64,000 nt of DNA, taken from NCBI GenBank assembly GCA_020634395.1, contig JACKBU010000006.1:1-64000 (forward strand), written 5' to 3'. The notes under the pieces were generated by a model, which saw nothing but the letters and a program-made list of their open reading frames with translations, did no database searches and was not told the origin of the DNA. Source of the DNA: Ardenticatenaceae bacterium. Lineage in GTDB: Bacteria > Chloroflexota > Anaerolineae > Promineifilales > Promineifilaceae. The position numbers were made by a program, and so were the translations under genes. Positions within the stretch are counted from its first letter, which is position 1, and each line of letters opens with the position of its first letter. Shown in pieces: positions 8,853 to 16,823 of this stretch.

Positions 8853-9116
8853 TCAGATTAAATCTTTCTGTTGCCAAAGATGTGTCAGCAACGCCAGCCA
8901 GAGTGCCGATACAATTGCTCCGCCGACCCAAAAAACAGGTGGAATAATCTTAAATGATAGACGGGCCAATAACAGGAGGAGAAGACCGTAATCATTTTGA
9001 ATCATTTGCCTTGAAACGTTTACCATCACCAAACCCACCAAAAGTGACAAAAGAACTAACATGAAAGTTGGTATAAACGTCCCCATCCTCAATGAACGCG
9101 CCAGGGTAAGTTTCAT
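8853..9116 (-). CDS. Small two-helix membrane protein
   Basis: The 87-residue protein has two clear hydrophobic segments, FIPTFMLVLLSLLVGLVMV and FWVGGAIVSALWLALLTHLW, joined by a short polar stretch with a third weak segment. A GGAG site lies 7 bases before the ATG. It lies between the lone receiver protein (4 bases upstream) and the HExxH-like protein (11 bases downstream), so all three are probably one transcript. No family recognised. Confidence 0.6.
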   Translation of the reverse strand: MKLTLARSLRMGTFIPTFMLVLLSLLVGLVMVNVSRQMIQNDYGLLLLLLARLSFKIIPPVFWVGGAIVSALWLALLTHLWQQKDLI

Positions 9117-9120
9117 CTAT

Positions 9121-9477
9121 TCACTCCATCATTGTTAGGATTTTATGCAGTACGCGCTCTGGAGGCTCACTCTTACTTAAAAACAGGTGAGCGCCAGCTG
9201 CCAACGCTGCCTGTTCTGCTTCTGGGCGGCTGCTCATGGCAATGATTTTTAGCGACGGCCGTTCATACCACATTAACCGCAGCAGTTGCTCTGGCGATAA
9301 ACTGGGTAACTCCCAATCAAGCAACACCAGATCAGGCTGCTTTAGGGCAACAATCTGCAGCACCGTCGTGGCGTCGGCAGCTTCGCCGGCAATTTGTAAG
9401 CCAGCGATTTGCGCCAACACTAGTTTCAGCGCCGAACGTACCCTCATCTCATCATCTGCCAATATCACGCGCATCAT
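9121..9477 (-). CDS. Single-domain response regulator (receiver only)
   Basis: The 118 residues are a complete CheY-like receiver and nothing else. They include ILADDE for the metal pocket, Asp54 in LVLLDWELP, the switch Ser/Thr in IIAMSSRPE and Lys in LFLSKSEPP. With no output domain it must act through protein contacts, perhaps in a phosphorelay. The start is the first of two adjacent ATGs, 5 bases after GAGG. The frame stays open for another 34 codons upstream, but those codons lie in repeated element C and do not look like protein. Confidence 0.85.
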   Translation of the reverse strand: MMRVILADDEMRVRSALKLVLAQIAGLQIAGEAADATTVLQIVALKQPDLVLLDWELPSLSPEQLLRLMWYERPSLKIIAMSSRPEAEQAALAAGAHLFLSKSEPPERVLHKILTMME

Positions 9478-9508
9478 GGTTTCCTCATTAGCCATAGGGT
9501 AAAACAAA

Positions 9509-9588
9509 CCCTCTGCAGGCACATCAGATAGCTGGGGAGGGCATATGCTGGTCAGTTGCGGGAAATTTGTCCTGGCCATCTGACCAGG
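9509..9588 (-). repeat. Dispersed structured element, copy C
   Basis: On the minus strand CCTGGTCAGATGGCCAGG, then AAATTTCCCGCAACTGACCAG, then CTCCCCAGCTATCTGATGTG, followed by a decayed second arm. The order and sequence match copies A and B, but here the element sits just upstream of the receiver gene and its terminator hairpin is broken. Confidence 0.5.
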
Positions 9589-10035
9589 ACCAACCTTGGG
9601 TTTTTGGTTCTCGCGCGGTTTAAAAATGTGGGTCTCCCGCGATTTGATGTTGTTGGCGAACTCTGAGGAGAGCGTTTCTGAGCGAAACTATTGGTTGGTG
9701 TTCAGGAACGGCCGTTTCCCCGTTCATTGTTCACTGTTATCTGTTCATGGTTAGCGAATGGTGGTGGGCGAACGGCCGTGCCTCGTTCACAGTTAGCGAT
9801 TGGTTGGTGGGAAACGGCCGTTCCCCCAGCCCCTTTGCCCTCATCCCCACTGGGACGAGCTTTGCCGTCGCGGGGATGACCATTGCCGACACGGGCAACG
9901 GCCGTTCTTATGCAAGCGTGGCGCATATCCCATCCAAAACAAGCAGCGTCTCCACCGCCGCCTGCCACGTCTCTGGCAACGAAATGGGGCGCTGGCTGAG
10001 GGGGAAGGCCATTTAAAAAGGAAGCGGCGTCGGTG
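9589..10035. other. Intergenic region rich in ACGGCCGT and word repeats
   Basis: No convincing gene is visible. Between 9700 and 9905 four ACGGCCGT palindromes are spaced by short repeated words (GTTCAC, GTTAGCGA, TTGGTGGG). Possible open frames through here have no ribosome site and no coherent composition. This resembles the word-repeat islands elsewhere in the window. Confidence 0.5.
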
Positions 10036-10521
10036 ATGAGCCGCACGAGCATGGCGGGAACGGCCGTAAACCATCATGCCACTTCTGGAACTGTTTTCCT
10101 GTTCGTCGCCGGTCTGGGCGTGCTCTCTATCTGGCGCGGCGAGATCATCGGCCCGCTCATTCAGGGCGATGTCCCGGCAGAAGCCTTAGGCCCGCACACA
10201 ACAATGGTCACACATGCGCTGGACATCGCCATTATCGCCCCGGCAACAATGGTAACGGCCGTGTATCTGCTGCGGCGCGAACCGATGGGTTATTTGTTGG
10301 CCGCGCCCTTGCTCATTCTCTGCACGCTCATAGGCGTGGTCGTCATCGCCCAGACGCTGTTTCAAACATTGGCAGGCATCACCTTTCCCATCGGCGTATA
10401 CATCGGCATGGTGGGGTCGTGGGTGGTCATGGGCGCGTTTGCCATCTGGCTGACGCTGGCCTTTTTCCGCAACCTGTCCGAACCGACAACGGAGCAATCG
10501 GTGACGTTGCAGACAGCGTGA
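10036..10521 (+). CDS. Small polytopic membrane protein, possibly N-terminally truncated
   Basis: About 161 residues with four hydrophobic helices: VFLFVAGLGVLSIW, LDIAIIAPATMVTAVYLL, YLLAAPLLILCTLIGVVVIA and GVYIGMVGSWVVMGAFAIWL. The first residues (MSRTSMAGTAVNHHATSG) are short and polar, and there is no ribosome site before the ATG or the adjacent GTG at 10033. The start region runs straight out of a word-repeat island. It may be the 3' part of a longer membrane protein whose beginning was lost. No family recognised. Confidence 0.45.
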   Translation: MSRTSMAGTAVNHHATSGTVFLFVAGLGVLSIWRGEIIGPLIQGDVPAEALGPHTTMVTHALDIAIIAPATMVTAVYLLRREPMGYLLAAPLLILCTLIGVVVIAQTLFQTLAGITFPIGVYIGMVGSWVVMGAFAIWLTLAFFRNLSEPTTEQSVTLQTA

Positions 10522-10550
10522 TTGACAAAACTTGTCATTCCGAACTACGG

Positions 10551-11048
10551 CTATATTTCGATGTCAGCATTCCGCTTGACGATTATTCCCAATGGCAATC
10601 CAACGAGTAAGATGTGTTCGATGACAGCCTCAATAAGCCACGGCAAGGTTGGCGCTGGTAATGGAGGTGCTGCACTGAGAGGCGTGACAATCATATTCAT
10701 GACAATGAAAACGCCAAATCCATACAGGAGCGAGCCAGCGATGGCATAACGGCGCAAAAGGGGAATACGGTCAGCGGCCAGGATGAAAACAGCAGCGATG
10801 ACAAACGATATGATTAAGTGAAAGAACACCCCCAGCAAGGCAGTGGCCATGCCACCCGCGAAAGCAGCCTCGCCCAAGACGCCGCTGGCGATAAATTGCC
10901 AGGAGACAACAAACGGGGTCTTTTGAATGAGAGTATAAACGATCCACATGTGGATGGCTTGTACGATAAAGATAAACATTCCGCCAAGTACAATAGAACG
11001 AAGCAGTGAATTGCGGGTATCAAGAGGCTTGCCAGCAATAGCAGACAT
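10551..11048 (-). CDS. Polytopic membrane protein of unknown function
   Basis: A 165-residue protein with four helices and few charges: SIVLGGMFIFIVQAIHMWIV, GVLGEAAFAGGMATALLGVFFHLIISFVIAAVFIL, AGSLLYGFGVFIVMNMIV and IEHILLVGLPLGIIV. GGAG lies 8 bases before the ATG. The length and layout resemble small YagU/DUF1440-like membrane proteins, but I cannot assign it. It converges on the membrane protein at 10036-10521 with 29 bases between the stops. Confidence 0.6.
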   Translation of the reverse strand: MSAIAGKPLDTRNSLLRSIVLGGMFIFIVQAIHMWIVYTLIQKTPFVVSWQFIASGVLGEAAFAGGMATALLGVFFHLIISFVIAAVFILAADRIPLLRRYAIAGSLLYGFGVFIVMNMIVTPLSAAPPLPAPTLPWLIEAVIEHILLVGLPLGIIVKRNADIEI

Positions 11049-11206
11049 TGTGATTTCTCCTTTTTGTGTTTGATTCTAAAATTAAACGCCCAATGGCGTC
11101 ATCGTAAACTTGTTTCTGTTACGTGGGGGAGTGGTATCGGCAACACTTTCAAGCAGATTGTTGAACTTGACCGCTTATCTGGTGATGAAGCGCGTGCATC
11201 TTCCAA

Positions 11207-11782
11207 CTAGCGACCCAATGCCGCATAAACGGCCGTTTCCACAGGTACCCTCAGGGTATCGGCAATGATGTCGGCACTGACAGCATGCGCTGCTAGCAAT
11301 ACAATCTCCAAAATCTCCTCATCACTGACACCAAACTCGCGCATTCTATCAAAATCTTCGTGAGTAATACTCTTGGGATCATGGGCCATCTTCACGGAAA
11401 ACTCGAGAATCACCCGCACCCGCTGTGGGTTCACATTACCTAAGTCCTGGGCCACTTGTGCCAAAATATCCTCATCAATTCCCAGATTACGGCAAAATAA
11501 TTCACCATTCACACTGCAATATTCACAATTACCATACTCAGCCACCGTGTAGCCAATCATGGCCATCAAGGAATGCGGAAGGGTTAAATGAGCGACCACA
11601 GCCTGAAACATTCCCCAGTGGATGGCTAGAGCCGCAGGGGATACACCCATTGTTTTCATCATATTAGGCACCGTAAGGACTTGCATGTCTCGCTTCACGG
11701 CGTCAAAAATCTCGGCCACTTCACTGGTCGCTTCGTGTTCTTCAATCATAGGTATTGGTTGATTGGTTGTAGATTGGAGCAT
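11207..11782 (-). CDS. Carboxymuconolactone decarboxylase / AhpD-like protein
   Basis: The 191-residue helical protein has the CMD-family core. Cys86 and Cys89 in CEYCSVNGELF form the CxxC pair of AhpD-type peroxidase partners, and the typical surrounding pattern (AIHWGMFQAVV, LPHSLMAMIGYTVAEYGNC) precedes it. It is likely a peroxidase-like redox protein or a decarboxylase relative. The C-terminal half (FGVSDEEILEIVLLAAHAVSADIIADTL) is typical of the two-repeat form. The start is the ATG at 11782; 28 further in-frame codons upstream have no ribosome site. The next gene upstream, an ABM-domain protein, runs the same way. Confidence 0.8.
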   Translation of the reverse strand: MLQSTTNQPIPMIEEHEATSEVAEIFDAVKRDMQVLTVPNMMKTMGVSPAALAIHWGMFQAVVAHLTLPHSLMAMIGYTVAEYGNCEYCSVNGELFCRNLGIDEDILAQVAQDLGNVNPQRVRVILEFSVKMAHDPKSITHEDFDRMREFGVSDEEILEIVLLAAHAVSADIIADTLRVPVETAVYAALGR

Positions 11783-11919
11783 GATTTTTCTCGTGTTGAT
11801 TTGAACTTCTGCCACACCTACGCGCTGTGGCCGATGTCCCCACCGAGCCCCGACGAGCACGGTCACGAGATCGGCTCGAGCAACCCCGTAAGTCCTATTC
11901 TATTGAATGTTTGTACGGA

Positions 11920-12213
11920 TTAAGGTAGTTGGCTGATAACGGTTGCCCTAAATGGTGCAGCCAATAGCTCACTCAGGGGCGCGTAGACACCACTGGCCAT
12001 TACCTCCTGCATCGCGGCCGCTCGCACTTCGGCCGATTCCCAATCAGCAATCTCTACCACGATGTCCGGGTTGTCGAGGACCTCGTAACGCGTACTGCCG
12101 AGGAAACCGGATTGGCCCGGTCCATATTTCGCCGCAACGTTTTGGAGCAGATTATTGAGTTCAATCCGCTTGCCTGGTTTAGCCTGTAATTCAACGATCA
12201 CCTTGATTGTCAT
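11920..12213 (-). CDS. ABM-domain (quinol monooxygenase-like) protein
   Basis: The 97-residue ferredoxin-like protein begins MTIKVIVELQAKPGKRIELN, the standard opening of the antibiotic biosynthesis monooxygenase domain. PGQSGFLGSTRYEVLDNPD and VVEIADWESAEVRAAAM give the typical strand-helix pattern. Members oxidise quinols, degrade haem or simply bind aromatics, so the role is open. GGAG lies 8 bases before the ATG. Its neighbour, an AhpD-like protein, suggests a joint role in oxidative or aromatic metabolism. Confidence 0.75.
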   Translation of the reverse strand: MTIKVIVELQAKPGKRIELNNLLQNVAAKYGPGQSGFLGSTRYEVLDNPDIVVEIADWESAEVRAAAMQEVMASGVYAPLSELLAAPFRATVISQLP

Positions 12214-12230
12214 TTCATTTTCTCCTTCGA

Positions 12231-13079
12231 CTATCCACCCGTGCAGTTTGCAAAAAACGACGTGCCACTGACAATAATGACGGCGTTTGTGGCTTGCACA
12301 TACGAGCGAGTGCACACCGTTTGCCATCCGGTTATACCCGTGTAATGCTGAACTAACACACCAACATTCGTTGCCTCTCCTGGGATTGTCAAGGTGACAC
12401 CTTGGTTGACGTTAAAAACGCCACTATACAGACTTTGGAGAGGTAAGCCGGGTAGATTGTACGAAACGTAATAATGGACAAAGAATGCGCCGGTGTTATA
12501 GACCGTAATGGATGCTGAGGGAACGGCCGTTGGCGTGGCGGTGTTCGTGGGTGTGAATGTCGGTGTCGCCGTGTCTGTCGGAGTTGCCGTATCCGTTGGC
12601 GTCGCCGTATTTGTGGGGATAGGTGTTGATGTCGCTGTACTGGTCGCAGTCGCTGTGTTCGTTGGCGTCGCCGTATTTGTGGGGGTAGGTGTTGATGTCG
12701 CTGTACTGGTCGCAGTCGCTGTGTTCGTTGGCGTCGCCGTATTTGTGGGGGTAGGTGTTGATGTCGCTGTACTGGTCGCAGTCGCTGTGTTCGTTGGCGT
12801 CGCCGTGTCTGTGGGGGTAGGTGTTGATGTCCCTGCACTCGTGGGCATAACTGTTGGCGTTGGCGTGCAGAGCCTGGGATTCTTTGACGTGGCAGTTGGT
12901 ACTACAGTTGGCAGGTTAACACACGAGCGGTTGCCAGCCGCGCTCACATTCATATAGCCAACTGTCCCAGCCGCGCGCATCGGGAGGGCGAATAGCGCGA
13001 CCAGCACCAGCCCCAGTAGAGCTATTAGAGTGATGTATCTTGGTTTTCTCTTTGTTTCATTCTTCTGTCGTTTGTACAT
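12231..13079 (-). CDS. Secreted Thr/Pro-repeat protein
   Basis: The 282-residue protein has a basic start and a hydrophobic helix (about residues 16-37, ending LPMRAAGT), a signal or anchor. A Thr/Pro/Ala linker (about 75-185) is built from repeats of TPTNTATPTNTATATSTATS type. A C-terminal domain of about 95 residues (SITVYNTGAFFVHYYVSYNL to SFFANCTGG) looks like a small all-beta module with Cys residues. The linker is probably extended and glycosylated on the cell surface. The signal is closely similar to that of the beta-helix protein at 13193-15841. AAAGG lies 5 bases before the ATG. Confidence 0.75.
   Translation of the reverse strand: MYKRQKNETKRKPRYITLIALLGLVLVALFALPMRAAGTVGYMNVSAAGNRSCVNLPTVVPTATSKNPRLCTPTPTVMPTSAGTSTPTPTDTATPTNTATATSTATSTPTPTNTATPTNTATATSTATSTPTPTNTATPTNTATATSTATSTPIPTNTATPTDTATPTDTATPTFTPTNTATPTAVPSASITVYNTGAFFVHYYVSYNLPGLPLQSLYSGVFNVNQGVTLTIPGEATNVGVLVQHYTGITGWQTVCTRSYVQATNAVIIVSGTSFFANCTGG
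12600..12832 (-). repeat. 66-bp tandem coding repeat (Thr/Pro linker)
   Basis: Three almost identical 66-bp units, with flanking partial units, encode 22-residue Thr/Pro/Ala blocks. The same word (GTGTTCGTTGGCGTCGCCGT on the plus strand) recurs at 66-base steps from about 12655. Near identity at DNA level implies recent slippage or recombination. Confidence 0.85.
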
Positions 13080-13192
13080 ATTTACCTTTTTGTTTTCTTC
13101 AACCTGTATATGCTATATGCAGTGCTTGTGGTTAGAAAGCTAGATGATGATGGCGGGAGCGGTTATGCCGCTCCCGCGCGTCTTACTCGTCG

Positions 13193-15841
13193 CTATTTGT
13201 GGATCACGATCGAGCCACCACCAATCGCTTGCTGCGTGCCGTTGTCGTAGACGGTAGTCCCGTTACTGTCGGTGATCTGGATGCGGAAGGTGTCAGGGTT
13301 GCCGTCCGTGGCCCAGATCATGAAAGTGTAATCGCCTGAGCCATTGATGCTCCCAGTACCCTTGAATTGGGCGTTGGTGCCATTCTGGTTGACGATAAGC
13401 CACTGGTAACTCGTGCTCTTGAAATTAAAGTTGCCAAGCTGGAACTTAAACTCGGTATTGCCGGTTGGCACAGGGTTGCCTTTTTGGTATTTAGCCACAA
13501 AGCCAAAGGTCGCCGTGTCAGTCAGGGTCGGATCAGCCGGGTAAGCACCAGCCGGCGAGTTGATCCAGCCGCCGCCAGTCACGTGGCCCGTTGAGGCATC
13601 ATAGACCACTATATATTGGAAAATGTTCATGCCAACGCCACCATCTTTGTCGGTCACGGTCAAGTTAACCGTATAGACACCGGCCGCTGTGTAGGCATGG
13701 CTGCCGCTCACCGTTCCTGAGCCGTCGGCTTCCGTCACCGTGCCGCTGGTCGCAGCCGAACCGTCCCCCCAGTTCCAGGTCGCTGTATGCGTATCCACGG
13801 TGCCCGGGTCAGTGAAAGCGCCTGACACAATGACCGCTGAGCCAATGGCCTGCGGGTTGGCTGGCCCTGTGACCGTGGTCACCGTTGGTGACACGTTGTT
13901 TACCGTAAGCGTGAAGTTGGCGCTTGCCGTGCCGCCATTACCGTCATCGGCCGTTATGGTCACTGGCTGGCTTTGAGCTGGCCCATCGTTGGTGGCATAG
14001 CTCCACGACCAAGTGCCGTTGCCGTTGTTGGTGACGGAGCCGACCGAGGCAGCGAGGGTGACGGAGTTGCCATCCGCGTCGGCGACGGTGCCACCGTTCG
14101 TCGCTGTCTGGCCCTCAGCGACGGTGACGCTGGACTGGTTGGCCGCTATTGTCGGGGGCGTGTTGACGACCGCTTCGTAAGCGCCCATATCGACGGTGCC
14201 ACCGACGATGCGCGGGTTGCCATCGAGGTCGGTAGTCACGCCGACGGGCAAGAAGCTATTGTCGCCGGTGTTGATCGTCGGGGAGCCGGGGCTAAGGTGC
14301 AGGTCGCTGCTGCTGACGAACAGCGGGTCGGCATCCAGGTTGCCGCCGCCGTCGATGGCGTAGCTCGTGTTATAGGGGTAGCCGGCGTCACCGAAGGTCG
14401 GGTTCCAGGCTGCGCTGCCGCCCGCGCCTTGCACGATGCTGGAGCTGAATACCGGCACGCTGGCAGGCTGGCCAAGGTCGTTGCCAATGTAGACGCCGCT
14501 GGAACCATTGTTCCACAGGATGCTGTTCCGAATCTGCGGGTTGCTGCCGTTTTGGCTGAGCATTCCGCCGCCATACCTAAGAGCGGAGTTGCCGCTGATG
14601 GTGGCATTGGTCAGTGTCAGGTTGTTGCTGCCGGTGGTGAGTAGCCCGCCGCCGTCTGTCGCGGAGTTGCCGCTGAAGATGACATTCGCCAGCGTCGCAT
14701 TGTTATCCGTAAAGGTGAACATTCCGCCACCGTACGTCGCAGAGTTGCCGCTGAAGATGACATTCGTCAGCAACACATTGGTATTGCTAATCATCATCAG
14801 CCCACCGCCGTTTGTCGCGGAGTTACCGCTGAAGATGACATTCGTCAGCGTCGTGGTGAGGTCAGAGTGGTCGGAGTACATCCCGCCGCCGTACGTCGCG
14901 GAGTTGCCGCTGAAGGTGACATCCGTCAGCGTCAGGTTGGTGGGGCCGGTGCTGTACAGCCCACCGCCTTCAAACACAGCGGAGTTGCCGTCGAACGTGA
15001 CATGCGTCAGCACCGGACTGGCGGAGGCGCCGTACATACCACCGCCAAAACGGTTACTTGTGTTGCCGCTGAAGGTGACGGAGGTCAGAGTCGGGCTGCT
15101 GCTGATGTTGGCCATCCCGCCGCCGCCGCAGCAACCAAACCCAATAGAGGCGTTGCCAGTGAAGGTGACGTTTGTCAGCGTCGGGTTGCTGACGTTGGTG
15201 TTAAACATCCCGCCGCCGTAATTTGCGGCGTTGCCAGTGAAGGTGACATTGGCCAGCGTTGGACTGCTGTTGTCGTTGTACATCCCGCCGCCAAATTTCG
15301 TGAAGCCGCTTTTGATGGCGTAGCCGCTCGTGATGGTGACACCATCCAGGGTCGCGCCGGTCGCGCCGGTCACGACGCTGTAGCTGTTATCTACGAGGGT
15401 TGAGTTGGATAAGCTCAAAGCGCCGCTGTCGTCGCCGTTCAGGTCGCCGCTGAGGAGGGTGACGTTGGTCTGCCAGTCGCGCTGGTCGCGCTGCGTCTCG
15501 CCGCCCGCGAAGCCGCCATAGACCGCCACGCCGTTCTTGAGTTGGAAGGTCGCCGTGCGTGGGTCACTAGCGGTGGTCGTCGGCTTGTAGGTGCCGGAAG
15601 CGACCCAGATCTCGGTGTCAGAAGCGGCCCCGGCCAGGGCGTCGGCCAGGCTGGGGTAGGCATCGGCCCACGAGCTGCCGTCGCCGATGCCGCTGGCGCT
15701 GGTGTCGACATAGACAATCGTCCCGGCGGCTTGTGACCGCATGGGGAAGGCCAATAGCCCGGCCAGCAACAGTGCTAGCAGGGCAAACAGGATGCTAAGT
15801 TTTGGTCTTTCCATAGCTGTGATATTTAATTTTTCAGACAT
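13193..15841 (-). CDS. Secreted right-handed beta-helix protein with PKD domain
   Basis: The 882-residue exported protein has a signal (about 15-38, ending FPMRSQAAGT). A parallel beta-helix (about 40-560) follows, with about eleven SGNSATYGGG-type turns of the polymorphic-outer-membrane-protein style. Next are a cadherin/Big-like module (TIAANQSSVTVAEGQ), a PKD domain (about 650-730; TATWNWGDGSAATSG, GVYTVNLTVTDKDGG) and a C-terminal beta domain starting GHVTGGGWINSPAGAYPADP. This fits an adhesin or surface glycan-binding protein. AGGAG lies 7 bases before the ATG. The beta-helix is also a DNA-level repeat, with units recurring between about 14600 and 15280. No sorting signal is visible. Confidence 0.85.
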   Translation of the reverse strand: MSEKLNITAMERPKLSILFALLALLLAGLLAFPMRSQAAGTIVYVDTSASGIGDGSSWADAYPSLADALAGAASDTEIWVASGTYKPTTTASDPRTATFQLKNGVAVYGGFAGGETQRDQRDWQTNVTLLSGDLNGDDSGALSLSNSTLVDNSYSVVTGATGATLDGVTITSGYAIKSGFTKFGGGMYNDNSSPTLANVTFTGNAANYGGGMFNTNVSNPTLTNVTFTGNASIGFGCCGGGGMANISSSPTLTSVTFSGNTSNRFGGGMYGASASPVLTHVTFDGNSAVFEGGGLYSTGPTNLTLTDVTFSGNSATYGGGMYSDHSDLTTTLTNVIFSGNSATNGGGLMMISNTNVLLTNVIFSGNSATYGGGMFTFTDNNATLANVIFSGNSATDGGGLLTTGSNNLTLTNATISGNSALRYGGGMLSQNGSNPQIRNSILWNNGSSGVYIGNDLGQPASVPVFSSSIVQGAGGSAAWNPTFGDAGYPYNTSYAIDGGGNLDADPLFVSSSDLHLSPGSPTINTGDNSFLPVGVTTDLDGNPRIVGGTVDMGAYEAVVNTPPTIAANQSSVTVAEGQTATNGGTVADADGNSVTLAASVGSVTNNGNGTWSWSYATNDGPAQSQPVTITADDGNGGTASANFTLTVNNVSPTVTTVTGPANPQAIGSAVIVSGAFTDPGTVDTHTATWNWGDGSAATSGTVTEADGSGTVSGSHAYTAAGVYTVNLTVTDKDGGVGMNIFQYIVVYDASTGHVTGGGWINSPAGAYPADPTLTDTATFGFVAKYQKGNPVPTGNTEFKFQLGNFNFKSTSYQWLIVNQNGTNAQFKGTGSINGSGDYTFMIWATDGNPDTFRIQITDSNGTTVYDNGTQQAIGGGSIVIHK

Positions 15842-16130
15842 AATATTTCTCCTAAATTCGATTTATGAATAGTTTTCCGGGAGTTTGTCTGGCCAAACCA
15901 AACTCTCTGGAATAAATGTGAGGTGTGATATACTTTTTTGAAATTTAAATACCAACCATTAATTCGTCACTATCTGGGACGACAGTGGCTGAACTAAATT
16001 TTTCTTTACTCGGCCGTTTGCAAATCGAGCAGCCATAGTCGTGAACCATGCCTAAAGCTTTGTACCTGAAGCAAAACGGCCGTAGATTACTGGAAAACAT
16101 TCATAATAAGAGAGAGGATAGTTGAGGACG
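15842..16130. other. Non-coding gap before the transposase remnant
   Basis: About 290 bases with two ACGGCCGT-like palindromes (near 16011 and 16076) and A/T-rich flanks. No gene or clear hairpin was found. Confidence 0.4.
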
Positions 16131-16577
16131 CTACACCGGTTGCCTGAAAGCGTTGACGATCAGCACTAACTCGGGCGTCTCTTGCAACAGATCGGCAAGA
16201 TGCCGTCGGCGCTTACGACCAGGGTCTGGCAGGCGCATCGTATCCTCCGCCGCCGTCTCCAAGAGCGGCAGGATACGGCGGATATAACGGCCGGCTGTGG
16301 TATCGCTGACTCCAAACAGATCGCCCAAGGCCTCCAGGGTCGGATATTGGCGCAACCAGACAATCGTCAGCAGGATTTGGTCTCGCACTGCTAATTCAAA
16401 ATCAGGGCCACCGCCAACGGCGCGCTGACGATCAGGCCGATTGAGCCGCTGCTGCTCCGCCGCCGTATAATGGGGCAAGATCGTGGCGAGCAACGCCTCG
16501 AACTCGGTCACACAGAGGCCAGTCATCGCCTGAAACAGGTGTTGATTTTGGCTGAGGTCATGGAATCGTAGGACCAT
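16131..16577 (-). pseudogene. 5' fragment of a DDE transposase (HTH domain only)
   Basis: The 148 residues match the N-terminal helix-turn-helix part of IS5-like DDE transposases: FHDLSQNQHLFQAMTGLCVTE, DQILLTIVWLRQYPTLEALG and LFGVSDTTAGRYIRRILPLL. In intact members ELVLIVDAFEQ leads on to the catalytic DDE domain; here the frame stops after ELVLIVNAFRQPV and no DDE residues follow. No terminal inverted repeats were found, so it is a remnant. Confidence 0.75.
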
Positions 16578-16587
16578 AATATCTTTG

Positions 16588-16630
16588 GGCGGCAGCAGGG
16601 GCGGCAGCAGGGGTGGCAGCAGGGGCGGCT
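16588..16630. repeat. G-rich 11-12-bp direct repeats
   Basis: Three to four copies of GGCAGCAGGGG(C/T) in tandem, just upstream of the transposase fragment. Confidence 0.6.
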
Positions 16631-16823
16631 ACTGCAAGGCTCAGAAGTTAGGACAACGATAGGATGATTGCCTTTAGTGCCTCAATCACCTTTTATTGTG
16701 AATGTTATGTTGTAAAATCAGGATAGTAGATTTTGGTTCGATTATCCTTGTACAACGCCTTGTACAACTGTACAAGCCAACCGATCCAGTCATGGCCCTG
16801 CGTATTTAAGAGATAGCCTCACC

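Noticed and set aside
13973..15403. Plus-strand open frames of 178-237 residues opposite the beta-helix gene
   Set aside because: They are mirror frames of a repetitive gene; no ribosome sites and the minus-strand product has clear domains.
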